The position numbers and the translations under genes are program-made. The notes under the pieces were generated by a model. The model did not search any database. It had not been told where the DNA came from and saw only the letters and a program-made list of their open reading frames with translations. A stretch of DNA of 64,000 nucleotides from Cepaea nemoralis (Eukaryota; Mollusca; Gastropoda; Stylommatophora; Helicidae): positions 458,176 to 522,175 of the forward strand of contig JACEFZ010024500.1 of the NCBI GenBank assembly GCA_014155875.1, in the 5' to 3' direction. Of this stretch, positions 54,001 to 64,000 are shown piece after piece (the first letter of the stretch is position 1; every line of letters starts with the position of its first letter).

Positions 54001-57000
54001 GCAGGACTCCAGGAAGAAATGGCAGGTATCCAGGAAGAAGTGGCAGGTTTTCAAGAAGAAATGGCAGGACTCCAGGAAGAAATGGCAGGTATCCAGGAAG
54101 AAGTGGCAGGTTTTCAAGAAGAAATGGCAGGACTCCAGGAAGAAATGGCAGGTATCCAGGAAGAAGTGGCAGGTTTTCAAGAAGAAATGGCAGGACTCCA
54201 GGAAGAAATAGCAGGTATCCAGGAAGAAGTGGCAGGTTTTCAAGAAGAAATGGCAGGACTCCAGGAAGAAATGGCAGGTATCCAGGAAGAAGTGACAGGT
54301 TTTCAAGAAGAAATGGCAGGACTCCAGGAAGAAATGGCAGGTATCCAGGAAGAAGTGGCAGGTTTCAAGAAGAAATGGCAGGACTCCAGGAAGAAATGGC
54401 AGGTATCCAGGAAGAAGTGGCAGGTTTTCAAGAAGAAATGGCAGGACTCCAGGAAGAAATAGCAGGTATCCAGGAAGAAGTGGCAGGTTTTCAAGAAGAA
54501 ATGGCAGGACTCCAGGAAGAAATGGCAGGTATTCAGGAAGAAGTGGCAGGTATTCAGGAAGAAGTGGCAGGTTTTCAAGAAGAAATGGCAGGACTCCAGG
54601 AAGAAATGGCAGGCATCCAGGAAGAAGTGGCAGGTTTTCAAGAAGAAATGGCAGGACTCCAGGAAGAAATGGCAGGTTTTCAAGAAGAAATGGCAGGACT
54701 CCAGGAAGAAATGGCAGGTATCCAGGAAGAAGTGGCAGCTTTTCAAGAAGAAATGGCAGGACTCCAGGAAGAAATGGCAGGTATCCAGGAAGAAGTGGCA
54801 GGTTTTCAAGAAGAAATGGCAGGACTCCAGGAAGAAATGGCAGGTATCCAGGAAGAAGTGGCAGGTTTTCAAGAAGAAATGGCAGGACTCCAGGAAGAAA
54901 TGGCAGGTATCCAGGAAGAAGTGGCAGGTTTTCAAGAAGAAATGGCAGGACTCCAGGAAGAAATGGCAGGTATCCAGGAAGAAGTGGCAGGTTTTCAAGA
55001 AGAAATGGCAGGACTCCAGGAAGAAATGGCAGGTATCCAGGAAGAAGTGGCAGGTTTTCAAGAAGAAATGCAGCAGGACTCCAGGAAGAAATGGCAGGTA
55101 TCCAGGAAGAAGTGGCAGGTTTTCAAGAAGAAATGGGCAGGACTCCAGGAAGAAATAGCAGGTACTCCAGGAAGAAAGTGGCAGGTTTTCAAGAAGATAA
55201 TGGCAGGACTCCAGGAAGAAATGGCAGGTATCCAGGAGAAGTGACAGTTTTCAAGAGAAATGGCAGGACTCCAGGAAGAAAATGGCAGGTATCCAGGAAG
55301 AAGTGGCAGGTTTTCAAGAAGAAATGGCAGGACTCCAGGAAGAAATGGCAGGTATCCAGGAAGAAGTGGCAGGTTTCAAGAAGAAATGGCAGACTCAGGA
55401 AGAAATAGCAGTATCCAGGAAGAAGTGGCAGTTTCAAGAAGAAATGGCAGGACTCCAGGAAGAAATGGCAGGTATTCAGGAAGAAGGGCAGGTATTCAGG
55501 AAGAAGTGGCAGGTTTTCAAGAAGAAATGGCAGACTCCAGGAAGAAATGGCAGGATCCAGAAGATGGCAGGTTTTCAAGAAGAAATGGCAGGACTCCAGA
55601 AGAAATGGCAGGTTTTCAAGAAGAAATGGCAGGACTCCAGGAAGAAATGGCAGGTATCCAGGAAGAAGTGGCAGGTTTTCAAGAAGAAATGGCAGGACTC
55701 CAGAAGAAATGGCAGGTATCCAGGAAGAAGTGGCAGGTTTTCAAGAAGAAATGGCAGGACTCCAGGAAGAAATGGCAGGTATCCAGGAAGAAGTGGCAGG
55801 TTTTCAAGAAGAAATGGCAGGACTCCAGGAAGAAATGGCAGGTATCCAGGAAGAAGTGGCAGGTTTTCAAGAAGAAATGGCAGGACTCCAGGAAGAAATG
55901 GCAGGTATCCAGTAAGAAGTGGCAGGTTTTCAAGAAGAAATGGCAGGACTCCAGGAAGAAATGGCAGGTATCCAGGAAGAAGTGGCAGGTTTTCAAGAAG
56001 AAAAGGCAGGACTCCAGAAGAAATGGCAGGTATCCAGGAAGAAGTGGGAGGGTTTTTAAGAAGAAATGGCAGGACTCCAGGAAGAAATGGCAGGTATCCA
56101 GGAAGAAGTGGGAGGTTTTCAAGAAGAAATGGCAGGACTCCAGGAAGAAATGCAGGGATCCAGGAAGAATGGCAGGTTTTCAAGAAGAAATGGCGGACTC
56201 CAGGGAAAAAAGGCAGGGATCCAGGAAGAATGGCAGGTTTTCAAGAAGAAATGGCAGGACTCCAGGAAGAAATGGCAGGGATCCAGGGAAAAAGTGGCAG
56301 GTTTTCAAGAAGAAATGGCAGGACTCCAGGAAGAAATGGCAGGTATCCAGGAAGAAGTGGGAGTTTTCAAGAAGAAATGGCAGGACTCCAGGAAGAAATA
56401 GCAGGATCCAGGAAAAAGTGGCAGGTTTTTAAGAAGAAATGGCAGGACTCCCGGAAGAAATGGCAGGTATTCAGGAAGAAGTGGCAGGTTTCAGGAAGAA
56501 GTGGCAGGTTTTCAAGAAGAAATGGCAGGACTCCAGGAAGAAATGGCAGGTTTTCAAGAAGAAATGGCAGGACTCCAGGAAGAAATGGCAGGTTTTCAAG
56601 AAGAAATGGCAGGACTCCAGGAAGAAATGGCAGGTATCCAGGAAGAAGTGGCAGGTTTTCAAGAAGAAATGGCAGGACTCCAGGAAGAAATGGCAGGTAT
56701 CCAGGAAGAAGTGGCAGGTTTTCAAGAAGAAAATGGCAGGACTCCAGGAAGAAAATGGCAGGTATCCAGGAAGAAGTGGCAGGTTTTCAAGAAGAAATGG
56801 CAGGACTCCAGGAAGAAATGGCAGGTATCCAGGAAGAAGTGGCAGGTTTTCAAGAAGAAATGGCAGGACTCCAGGAAGAAATGCAGGTATCCAGTAAGAA
56901 GTGGCAGGTTTTCAAGAAGAAATGGCAGGACTCCAGGAAGAAATGGCAGGTATCCAGGAAGAAGTGGCAGGTTTTCAAGAAGAATGGCAGGACTCCAGTA

Positions 57001-59827
57001 AGAAATGGCAGGTATCCAGGAAGAAGTGGCAGGGTTTTCAAGAAGAAAGGCAGGACTCCCAGGAAGAAATGGCAGGTATCCAGGAAGAAGTGGCAGGTTT
57101 CAAGAAGAAATGGCAGGACTCCAGGAAGAAATGGCAGGTATCCAGGAAGAAATGGCAGGTTTCAGAAGAAATGGCAGGACTCCAGGAAGAAATGGCAGGT
57201 ATCCAGGAAGAGTGGCAGGTTTTCAAGAAGAAATGGCAGGACTCCAGGAAGAAATGGCAGGTATCCAGGAAGAAGTGGCAGGTTTTGCAAGAAGAAATGG
57301 CAGGACTCCAGGAAGAAATGGCAGGTATCCAGGAAGAAGTGCAGGTTTTCAAGAAGAAATGGCAGGACTCCAGGAAGAAATAGCAGGTATCCAGGAAGAA
57401 GTGCAGGTTTCAAGAAGAAAATGGCAGGACTCCAGGAAGAAATGGCAGGTATTCAGGAAGAAGTGGCAGGTTTTCAAGAAGAAATATCAGGACTCCAGGA
57501 AGAAATGGCAGGTATCCAGGAAGAAGTGGCAGGTTTTCAAGAGAGAAATGGCAGGACTCCAGGAAGAAATGCAGGTTTTCAAGAAGAAATGGCAGGACTC
57601 CGGAAGAATGGCAGGTATCCAGGAAGAAGTGGCAGGTTTCAAGAAGAAATGGCAGGACTCCAGGAAGAAATGGCAGGTATCCAGGAAGAAGTGGCAGGTT
57701 TTCAAGAAGAAATGGCAGGACTCCAGGAAGAAATGGCAGGTATCCAGGAAGAAGTGGCAGTTTCAAGAAGAATGGCAGGACTCCAGGAAGAAATGGCAGG
57801 TATCCAGGAAGAAGTGGCAGGTTTTCAAGTAGAAATGGCAGGACGCCAGGAAGAAATGGCAGGTATCCAGGAAGAAGTGGCAGGTTTTCAAGAAGAAATG
57901 GCAGGACTCCAGGAAGAAATGGCAGGTATCCAGGAAGAAGTGGCAGGTTTTCAAGAAGAAATGGCAGGACTCCAGAAGAAATGGCAGGTATCCAGGAAGA
58001 AGTGGCAGGTTTTCAAGAAGAAATGGCAGGACTCCAGGAAGAAATAGCAGGTATCCAGGAAGAAGTGCAGGTTTTCAAGAAGAAATGGCAGGACTCCCAG
58101 GAAGAAATGGCAGGTATCCAGGAAGAAGTGGCAGGGTTTCAAGAAGAAATGGCAGGACTCCAGGAAGAAATGGCAGGTATCCAGGAAGAAGTGGCAGGTT
58201 TTCAAGAAGAAATGGCAGGACTCCAGGAAGAAATGGCAGGTTTTCAAGAAGAAATGGCAGACTCCAGGAAGAAATGGCAGGTATCCAGGAAGAAGTGGCA
58301 GGTTTTCAAGAAGAAATGGCAGGACTCCAGAAGAAATGGCAGGTATCCAGGAAGAAGTGGCAGGTTTTCAAGAGAAATGGCAGGACTCCAGGAAGAAATG
58401 GCAGGTATCCAGGAAGAAGTGGCAGGTTTTCAAGAAGAAAATGGCAGACTCCAGGAAGAAATGGCAGGTATCCAGAAGAAGATGGCAGGTTTTCAAGAAG
58501 AAAATGGTAGGACTCCAGGAAGAATGGCAGGTATCCAGGAAGAAGTGGCAGTTTTCAGAAGAAATGCAGACTCCAGGAAGAAATGGCAGGTATCCAGGAA
58601 GAAGTGCAGGTTTTCAAGAAGAATGGCAGGACTCCAGGGAAGAATGGCAGGTATCCAGGAAGAAGTGGCAGGTTTTCAAGAGAATGGCAGGACTCCAGGA
58701 AGAAATGGCAGGTATCCAGGAAAAGTGGCAGGTTTTCAAGAAGAAATGGCAGGACTCCAGGAAGAATAGGCAGGTATCCAAGAAGAAGTGGCAGGTTTTC
58801 AAGAAGAAATGGCAGGACTCCATGAAGAAATGGCAGGTTTTCAAGAAGAAATGGCAGGACTCCAGGAAGAAATGGCAGGTATCCAGGAAGAAGTGGCAGG
58901 TTTTCAAGAATAAATGGCAGGACTCCAGGAAGAAATGGCAGGTATCCAGGAAGAAGTGGCAGGTTTTCAAGAAGAAATGGCAGGACTCCAGGAAGAAATG
59001 GCAGGTATCCAGGAAGAAGTGGCAGTTTTCAAGAAGAAATGGCAGGACTCCAGGAAGAAATGGCAGGTATCCAGGAAGAAGTGGCAGGTTTTCAAGAAGA
59101 AATGGCAGGACTCCAGGAAGAAATGGCAGGTATCCAGGAAGAAGTGGCAGGTTTTCAAGAAGAAATGGCAGGACTCCAGGAAGAAATGGCAGGTATCCAG
59201 GAAGAAGTGGCAGGTTTTCAAGAAGAAATGGCAGGACTCCAGGAAGAAATGGCAGGTATCCAGGAAGAAGTGGCAGGTTTTCAAGAAGAAATGGCAGGAC
59301 TCCAGGAAGAAATGGCAGGACTCCAGGAAGAAATGGCACGACTCCAGGAAGAAATGGCAGGACTCCAGGAAGAAATGGCAGGACTCCAGGAAGAAATGGC
59401 AGGACTCCAGGAAGAAGTGGCAGGTTTTCAAGAAGAAATGGCAGGACTCCAGGAAGAAGTGGCAGGTTTTCAAGAAGAAATGGCAGGACTCCAGGAAGAA
59501 GTGGCAGGTTTTCAAGAAGAAATGGCAGGACTCCAGGAAGAAGTGACAGGTTTTCAAGAAGAAATGGCAGGACTCCAGGAAGAAATGGCAGGTATCCAGG
59601 AAGAAGTGGCAGGTTTTCAAGAAGAAATGGCAGGTATCCAGGAAGAAATGGCAGGTATCCAGGAAGAAATGGCAGGTATCCAGGAAGAAATGGCAGGTAT
59701 CCAGGAAGAAATGGCAGGTATCCAGGAAGAAATGGCAGGTATCCAGGAAGAAATGGCAGGTATCCAGGAAGAAGTGGCAGGACTCTAGGAAGAAGCGGCA
59801 TGGCTCCTGGTAGAAGACGCAGGGGTC
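51098..59827 (+). repeat. 21-bp minisatellite expanded into a 63-bp higher-order array (copy B)
   Basis: About 8.7 kb of 21-base monomers of the form CCAGGAAGAAATGGCAGG plus a 3-base variable lead. From about 52190 most of the array repeats a three-monomer unit: TTTTCAAGAAGAAATGGCAG, ACTCCAGGAAGAAATGGCAG, TATCCAGGAAGAAGTGGCAG (one further G each). 51098-52190 uses other monomer orders. Near 59300-59405 the ACTCC monomer is repeated six or seven times. Near 59625-59770 the TATCC monomer runs about eight times. Long frames on both strands are a by-product of the 7-codon period. Confidence 0.98.
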
Positions 59828-59841
59828 GACCATTACGAAGG

Positions 59842-60115
59842 TGGATACATGAGGATCCGTGGCCAAGTTGTTAAGCCGCCTGCCTTTCGCTCCGAAAGTT
59901 GTGGATTCGATTCCTTACTTTGCAATTCGGTTCACGAGAGCAGTTGTTTCGGAGACTCGTAGATGTCATCGCTGAAGGTATGGAGTTCGTGCTTAATGCG
60001 ACGCTTTCGGCAGGCCGGCCTGCGAAAAGGGACCGAGCCATGTGGGATAAAACAGGCTGCAATGAATTCGATCTTACGTCTTTAAACCCCGTTTGTAATT
60101 ACATGTCATTAAAGA
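59842..60115 (+). mobile_element. tRNA-derived SINE, family 1 (copy B)
   Basis: CCGTGGCCAAGTTGTTAAGC and GTGGATTCGATTCC are A- and B-box-like; the body matches 37826-38100 and part of 14550-14700. Confidence 0.75.
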
Positions 60116-60402
60116 CACATTGTACATGAGGAGAATGAACTAGCAAAGGAACTAACAACTTGTCGGCGGCTTGTGGCGAAGGCCACCTTCTGCAAAAGTC
60201 CTTCTACACGATGATGACATTTAAAAAACAACGCAATATATAACTGAATTGTTATGTCAGCATTACTAAATTAAATGCAAAATGAGATAAAACAACCAAA
60301 CAAGCCACCCCATTATAGATAATGACTATTGCACATGATAAAACGGTCATTTACGATGATATTGATGTCAACAAAGTGAAAGATAAAGATGGTCTAATAG
60401 CA

Positions 60403-60455
60403 GACTTTACTTTACTTTACCTTAACTCGCCTTACTTCTTATATATATATATATA
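60403..60455. repeat. Short (ACTTT)n and (TA)n
   Basis: A few units of each, equivalent to the long tracts at 38393-38617. This is the last point of similarity between the two duplicated segments. Confidence 0.9.
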
Positions 60456-60829
60456 TTTAAAAAAATTCAACAACAAACAAAGACTCAATTGCTTAATGGC
60501 AGTGGTTGTTTAAAAACTAAAGCTTTTAATATCAAAAGAATTTTAAAAAATACAATCAATGCTATTGATGCATGACAAATTAATACTTCTTAAAAATATT
60601 TCAACTTTACAAATAAGGAAGGAGAAGAAGCAGAAGAAGTAGTAGCAGAAGAAGAACAAGATGAGAAGAAGAATAAGAAGAAGAAAGACAGAAAGAAATA
60701 AAGACAGGCAGAAGAAGACGATTAAGAAAAAGATGAAGAAGAAAGAGGAAACTAATACATTTGCACTTAATGAAAATTTTACGTATATTACCAAATAAAC
60801 TAAAGCTTTTTCAATAAATGATTCTTCTA
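60456..60829. other. No gene; A/G-rich stretch
   Basis: Purine-rich GAAGAAG-like sequence around 60620-60750. Nothing coding is recognised. Confidence 0.5.
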
Positions 60830-61340
60830 CAGGGTGTTTGTAAGGTCTCGCTACACTTTGTATGTACAACAAATTTGAAAAATTCAGTACATGACGTCAT
60901 CACGAAATGTGCTCAACAATCCATCGTAAAGCAATATGCTGCGAATGGCTGTCGTCTTCTGGAGTAATTATTTGCACTCCAAACAAAATGGTGTTATCAA
61001 CGGAAGAAAGAATTGTTTTGGTTGAACAAGTGTTTCTAAATGGCTGTTGATTCACACGGAAATAACAACAGACACGTTGCAGAATGCATTTGAAAAAAAC
61101 AAAACAAACGATGTGACGTGTACAGTCATGTTTTGAAGCCCGTGACTGATATTTCCAACACCTGTTATAATGAATACTTCACTGGTACTTTCCAGCTTCC
61201 TCAAAACAGCGTTAGACCATAGCAATGACTATTGCAACTAATTTAATGAATTTTTGAGCAAACTCTTTTATGATGTCACAAACTTCATTTTTCAAATTTG
61301 TTCTACATACAAAGTGTAGTGAGACTTTACATACATCCTG
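60830..61340. mobile_element. Mariner/IS630-type inverted-repeat element, deletion derivative
   Basis: A 511-bp element with 54-base terminal inverted repeats (60830-60883 against 61287-61340, 5 mismatches), starting CAGGGTGT and flanked by TA at 60828-60829 and 61341-61342. The inside codes MVLSTEERIVLVEQVFLNG at about 60990-61046, which resembles the first helix of IS630/mariner helix-turn-helix transposases. Stops follow, and the DDE core is absent. Confidence 0.8.
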
Positions 61341-61574
61341 TATATCAAAAGCAAAAGGTAACTACATCTTAACGTAAACAAACTACAACAATTATTGCCA
61401 CTTCTTAAGAAAAGAAAATTAAAGCTTCTATAATTAATGACAGTTCCACGTGAAAATAAAAGGCAGTTAATATTCATGAAAGCTGCAAAGAATACCATGG
61501 ATACACAAAAAAAACCAAAGAGCAGAATCTACCAATTCTCTCAATTAATACAAGAGTCATATGACAATGCAAAT

Positions 61575-61870
61575 CTTGTAAAATGTGTCAATGTTACACA
61601 TTAAAAAAGTAAGTAATGCGTATCAATGTTACACATTTACAAAAAAAGTAGAACAGAATTATTTTGCACATGGCAAAAAAGTAAATAACATACATCAAAA
61701 TGTTAGAAATGAAAAAAGTAAAAAAAAAAAAAACCACACCAATGTTACTCATGGGGAAAAAAGTAAGTAAAACACACCAATGTTACACATTAAAAAAAAA
61801 AATAAATAAAGCACACCAATGTTACACATGAAAAAAAAAAAACCATTATAAGTAAAACACACGAATGTAA
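61575..61870 (+). repeat. Degenerate tandem repeat around CACCAATGTTACACAT, left part
   Basis: AATGTTACACAT followed by an A-run and GTAAGTAAAAC recurs about every 35-50 bases. The array continues at 62725-62880 after a LINE. Confidence 0.85.
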
Positions 61871-61904
61871 ATATATTATGTAAATAAAATGTAAATATGG
61901 GTAT

Positions 61905-62722
61905 CCATTGGGTTGACAAAATTCGGACTTTGCCGACGACATAGTGCTTTTGAGTTCAACACACCCGGATGCCCAAGAGAAAATAAACCACCTCCAAAAT
62001 GTTTCAGGGCAAATTGGTCTCCAAATTAACACCACAAAAACAAAGACTATTGATCTTACCAACAGTTCAAATGACACCAAATTGAACAGCTACGTTCTTG
62101 AAAAAGTCAACAGCTTCACATACCTAGGAAGCAAAATGACATCTACAGGGGACTCAACACCAGAAATATCATCTAGAATCGCACTGGCATCTGGTGCCTT
62201 CAACAAACTGTCAAACATCTGGAAGTCAAAGACACTCAGCAAACACACAAAACTTAAAATCTTCAGCTCTTGTGTGATTCCAGTGTTAACGTATGGACGT
62301 GAAAGTTGGAAATCAACGGTAGCTTTAGATAAAAAATTAGACAATTTTGAGAACAAATGTCTTAGAAGACTTCTAAACATCCACTGGACAGACTTCAGAA
62401 CCAATTCGCAAATACGACAAGAGACTAAGCGAGATACAGTATCCAATTTCATAAGAAGACGCCGTTGGAACTACATCGGCCATGTACTCAGAATGGACAA
62501 GACAAGACTCCCCTACCAAGCCCTCATATGGTCACCAATAGGGAAAAGAAAACTGGGAAGACCAAGAGAGACCCTGCGTAGAACCATCATTAGAGAAGAC
62601 TCATTCAACGGCCAAGTAAATATCCAAGATCTACAACAGGTAGCAGCGAACCGCCAGGCATGGAGAGACAGGACTTCTGCCCTATGCGCCGCCTTAGGCT
62701 CAAGAGGAAAGACTAACTAACT
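61905..62722 (+). pseudogene. 5'-truncated LINE: RT motif C to C-terminus
   Basis: From 61926 the frame reads DFADDIVLLSSTHPDAQEK (motif C), INTTKTKTIDL, FTYLGSKMTST, VIPVLTYGRESW, then RRLLNIHWTDFRTNSQIRQE, RRWNYIGHVLRM and GKRKLGRPRETLRR, stopping at 62720. It is open throughout (at least 258 codons) and ends in a short (CTAA)n. It belongs to the same broad RTE-like class but is a different family from those at 14, 18, 22 and 35 kb. The upstream RT and endonuclease are absent. Confidence 0.9.
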
Positions 62723-62724
62723 AA

Positions 62725-62880
62725 CACCAATGTAACAGAAAAAAATCAGCAACACACACCAGTGTTATACAATAGGAAATAATAATTAAAACACACCAAT
62801 GTTACACATGAAAAGAAAAACAAAACAAGTAAAACCCGCCAATGTCACACATGGAAAATATAAGTGAAACACACCACTTC
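62725..62880 (+). repeat. Degenerate tandem repeat around CACCAATGTTACACAT, right part
   Basis: ACACACCAGTGTTATACAAT, ACACACCAATGTTACACATG and CCGCCAATGTCACACATGG continue the array left of the LINE. Confidence 0.8.
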
Positions 62881-63229
62881 CCTCAAATAATGACAAGTCT
62901 TGTTTAAACTATCTTCATTCTTCTTCTCATATCCCATATCGTGTGGCGTTGGTGATTATATCTGTTCACTCTCAGTTTCAAACTGTCCAGCACCTTTTCC
63001 CTTGATCACCCCTGTCTCTCCCGTTGTGAAGACACTTCAGCTATTCACTTTCTCATGATATTCTCAAAGAATGTGAACTGTCTATCTACATTCATTCGTA
63101 ATAAAAACGTGGGAAGGAGTGACAAAAGCAGTTCGTAATCCTGCATACCGCGTTCGAAACACAGCTGCCGGAGATTTGGAATCAGACCGCCTTGCGCTGA
63201 TATTCATACAATAGTATGAGTTTCAGGGT
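62881..63229. other. No recognisable gene
   Basis: AT-rich sequence with C/T-rich patches; no motif recognised. Confidence 0.4.
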
Positions 63230-63530
63230 GTGAAGAAAACGATGTCAACCAGGATGTGAACACACGGATGTCAAACAAGGTGTGAAAACAATCACAGTGC
63301 ATACACAAGGATGTCAATGACGGTGTGAGATTAAATACACATCAATCATTGTGTGAACACAAATATTACAATCACGCTGTGATCACAAACATATCAATCA
63401 CAATCTGAAAAAAACCCAATACGGCAATCATGGTGTGAACACAAATATATCACTTAGATGTGAACAAAAAGATGTCAACCGTGGAGCGAACACATATATG
63501 TAAATTACGCTGTGAACACATTCTTAGATT
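63230..63530 (+). repeat. Degenerate tandem repeat GATGTCAA..GGTGTGAACACAAA
   Basis: Roughly nine units of 28-40 bases, each with GTGTGAACACA-like and ATCAATCA-like parts. Confidence 0.75.
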
Positions 63531-64000
63531 AATGTAACAAGCTAGCAAATTGATGTAATGACAATGTAGTTACGATGAACATTGTAAATCCTTTGGGCAT
63601 GGCATGAGGATAAATACATCTGTAAACCTAGCCACGACTGGCAAACTTGATGTAAATATTTGGGAAACAAAATGCGAAATCAATTGATAAATATTGCATG
63701 GCTTGACCAAATGTTATAAAATTCACCAAAAACACACTACGTGATTTTAGAGTCTAGACTACTGATGGTGTGACATGACAAACTGTGTTCCTCAACAGTT
63801 ACCGGTACGGCACATGATGATGGTGATGATGTGACAAGGCAAAATCGTGATCACTAATGTTTACCAGCATGGCACAGGATGATGTTGACGTGTGTTAGTA
63901 TGTGTGTATGCATGTATGACTGCAGATCATACATGGGCAGTTATTCAATTCTGGCCAATAACAAACCGAAACAATCGCATCAAGCCGGAAGATTATTCCT
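63531..64000. other. No recognisable gene
   Basis: A segment with GCACATGATGATGGTGATGA and, about 85 bases on, GGCACAGGATGATGTTGACG suggests one internal duplication. Nothing coding is recognised. Confidence 0.4.

Noticed and set aside
51067..59874. Reading frames of 250 to 1156 codons on both strands across the large minisatellite
   Set aside because: All reflect a 21-base repeat period; frames on both strands are open at once, composition is fully periodic, and one-base indels break them. No start context, splice site or non-repetitive domain.

Overview
This is animal nuclear DNA, very rich in repeats. The evidence is intron-bearing coding sequence, many non-LTR retrotransposons (LINEs), tRNA-derived SINEs, Gypsy-type LTR elements, a Helitron, MITEs and abundant microsatellites. 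The one recognisable host-type gene belongs to the invertebrate IFIT-like (interferon-induced TPR protein-like) family. With the LINE and SINE mix this fits a mollusc, perhaps a gastropod. That placement is inference; no bacterial or organellar features are visible.

Layout. 1-1015 is the 3' end and LTR of a Gypsy element. 1016-6691 is mostly unrecognised. 6692-8467 is a Helitron. 8.5-11.4 kb holds LINE debris. From about 11.3 kb the dominant feature is a head-to-tail segmental duplication. Copy A runs about 11.3-38.6 kb and copy B about 40.5-60.45 kb. Shared anchors occur in the same order in both: the tail of a repeat family, the IFIT-like gene (apparently intact in A, broken in B), a SINE, a microsatellite belt, a GAA-rich stretch, a unique stretch, a 39-bp tandem array, a decayed LINE, a 21-bp minisatellite, a second SINE, and an ACTTT/TA microsatellite.

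The copies differ mainly by later insertions. Copy A carries an intact 1040-codon RTE-type LINE (17.5-21.3 kb), an internally deleted LINE with 12-bp target duplications (22.2-25.1 kb), a piggyBac-like MITE (25.9-26.6 kb), a Gypsy element lacking reverse transcriptase (27.9-31.3 kb) and other LINEs. Copy B carries a different LINE in the microsatellite belt (43.7-45.2 kb) and an RNase H-bearing LINE (48.0-49.7 kb). The minisatellite is about 1.8 kb in A. In B it has grown to about 8.7 kb and acquired a 63-bp three-monomer higher-order repeat.

38.6-40.5 kb between the copies holds a LINE 3' end, an unrecognised CCHC-knuckle reading frame and a transposon-associated fragment. 60.5-64 kb holds a mariner-type inverted-repeat element, a LINE 3' end that splits a tandem array, and degenerate tandem repeats.

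The very long reading frames in 35.9-37.8 kb and 51-59.9 kb come from the 21-bp (7-codon) repeat period and are not annotated as genes. Many boundaries were set by eye and may be off by tens of bases.
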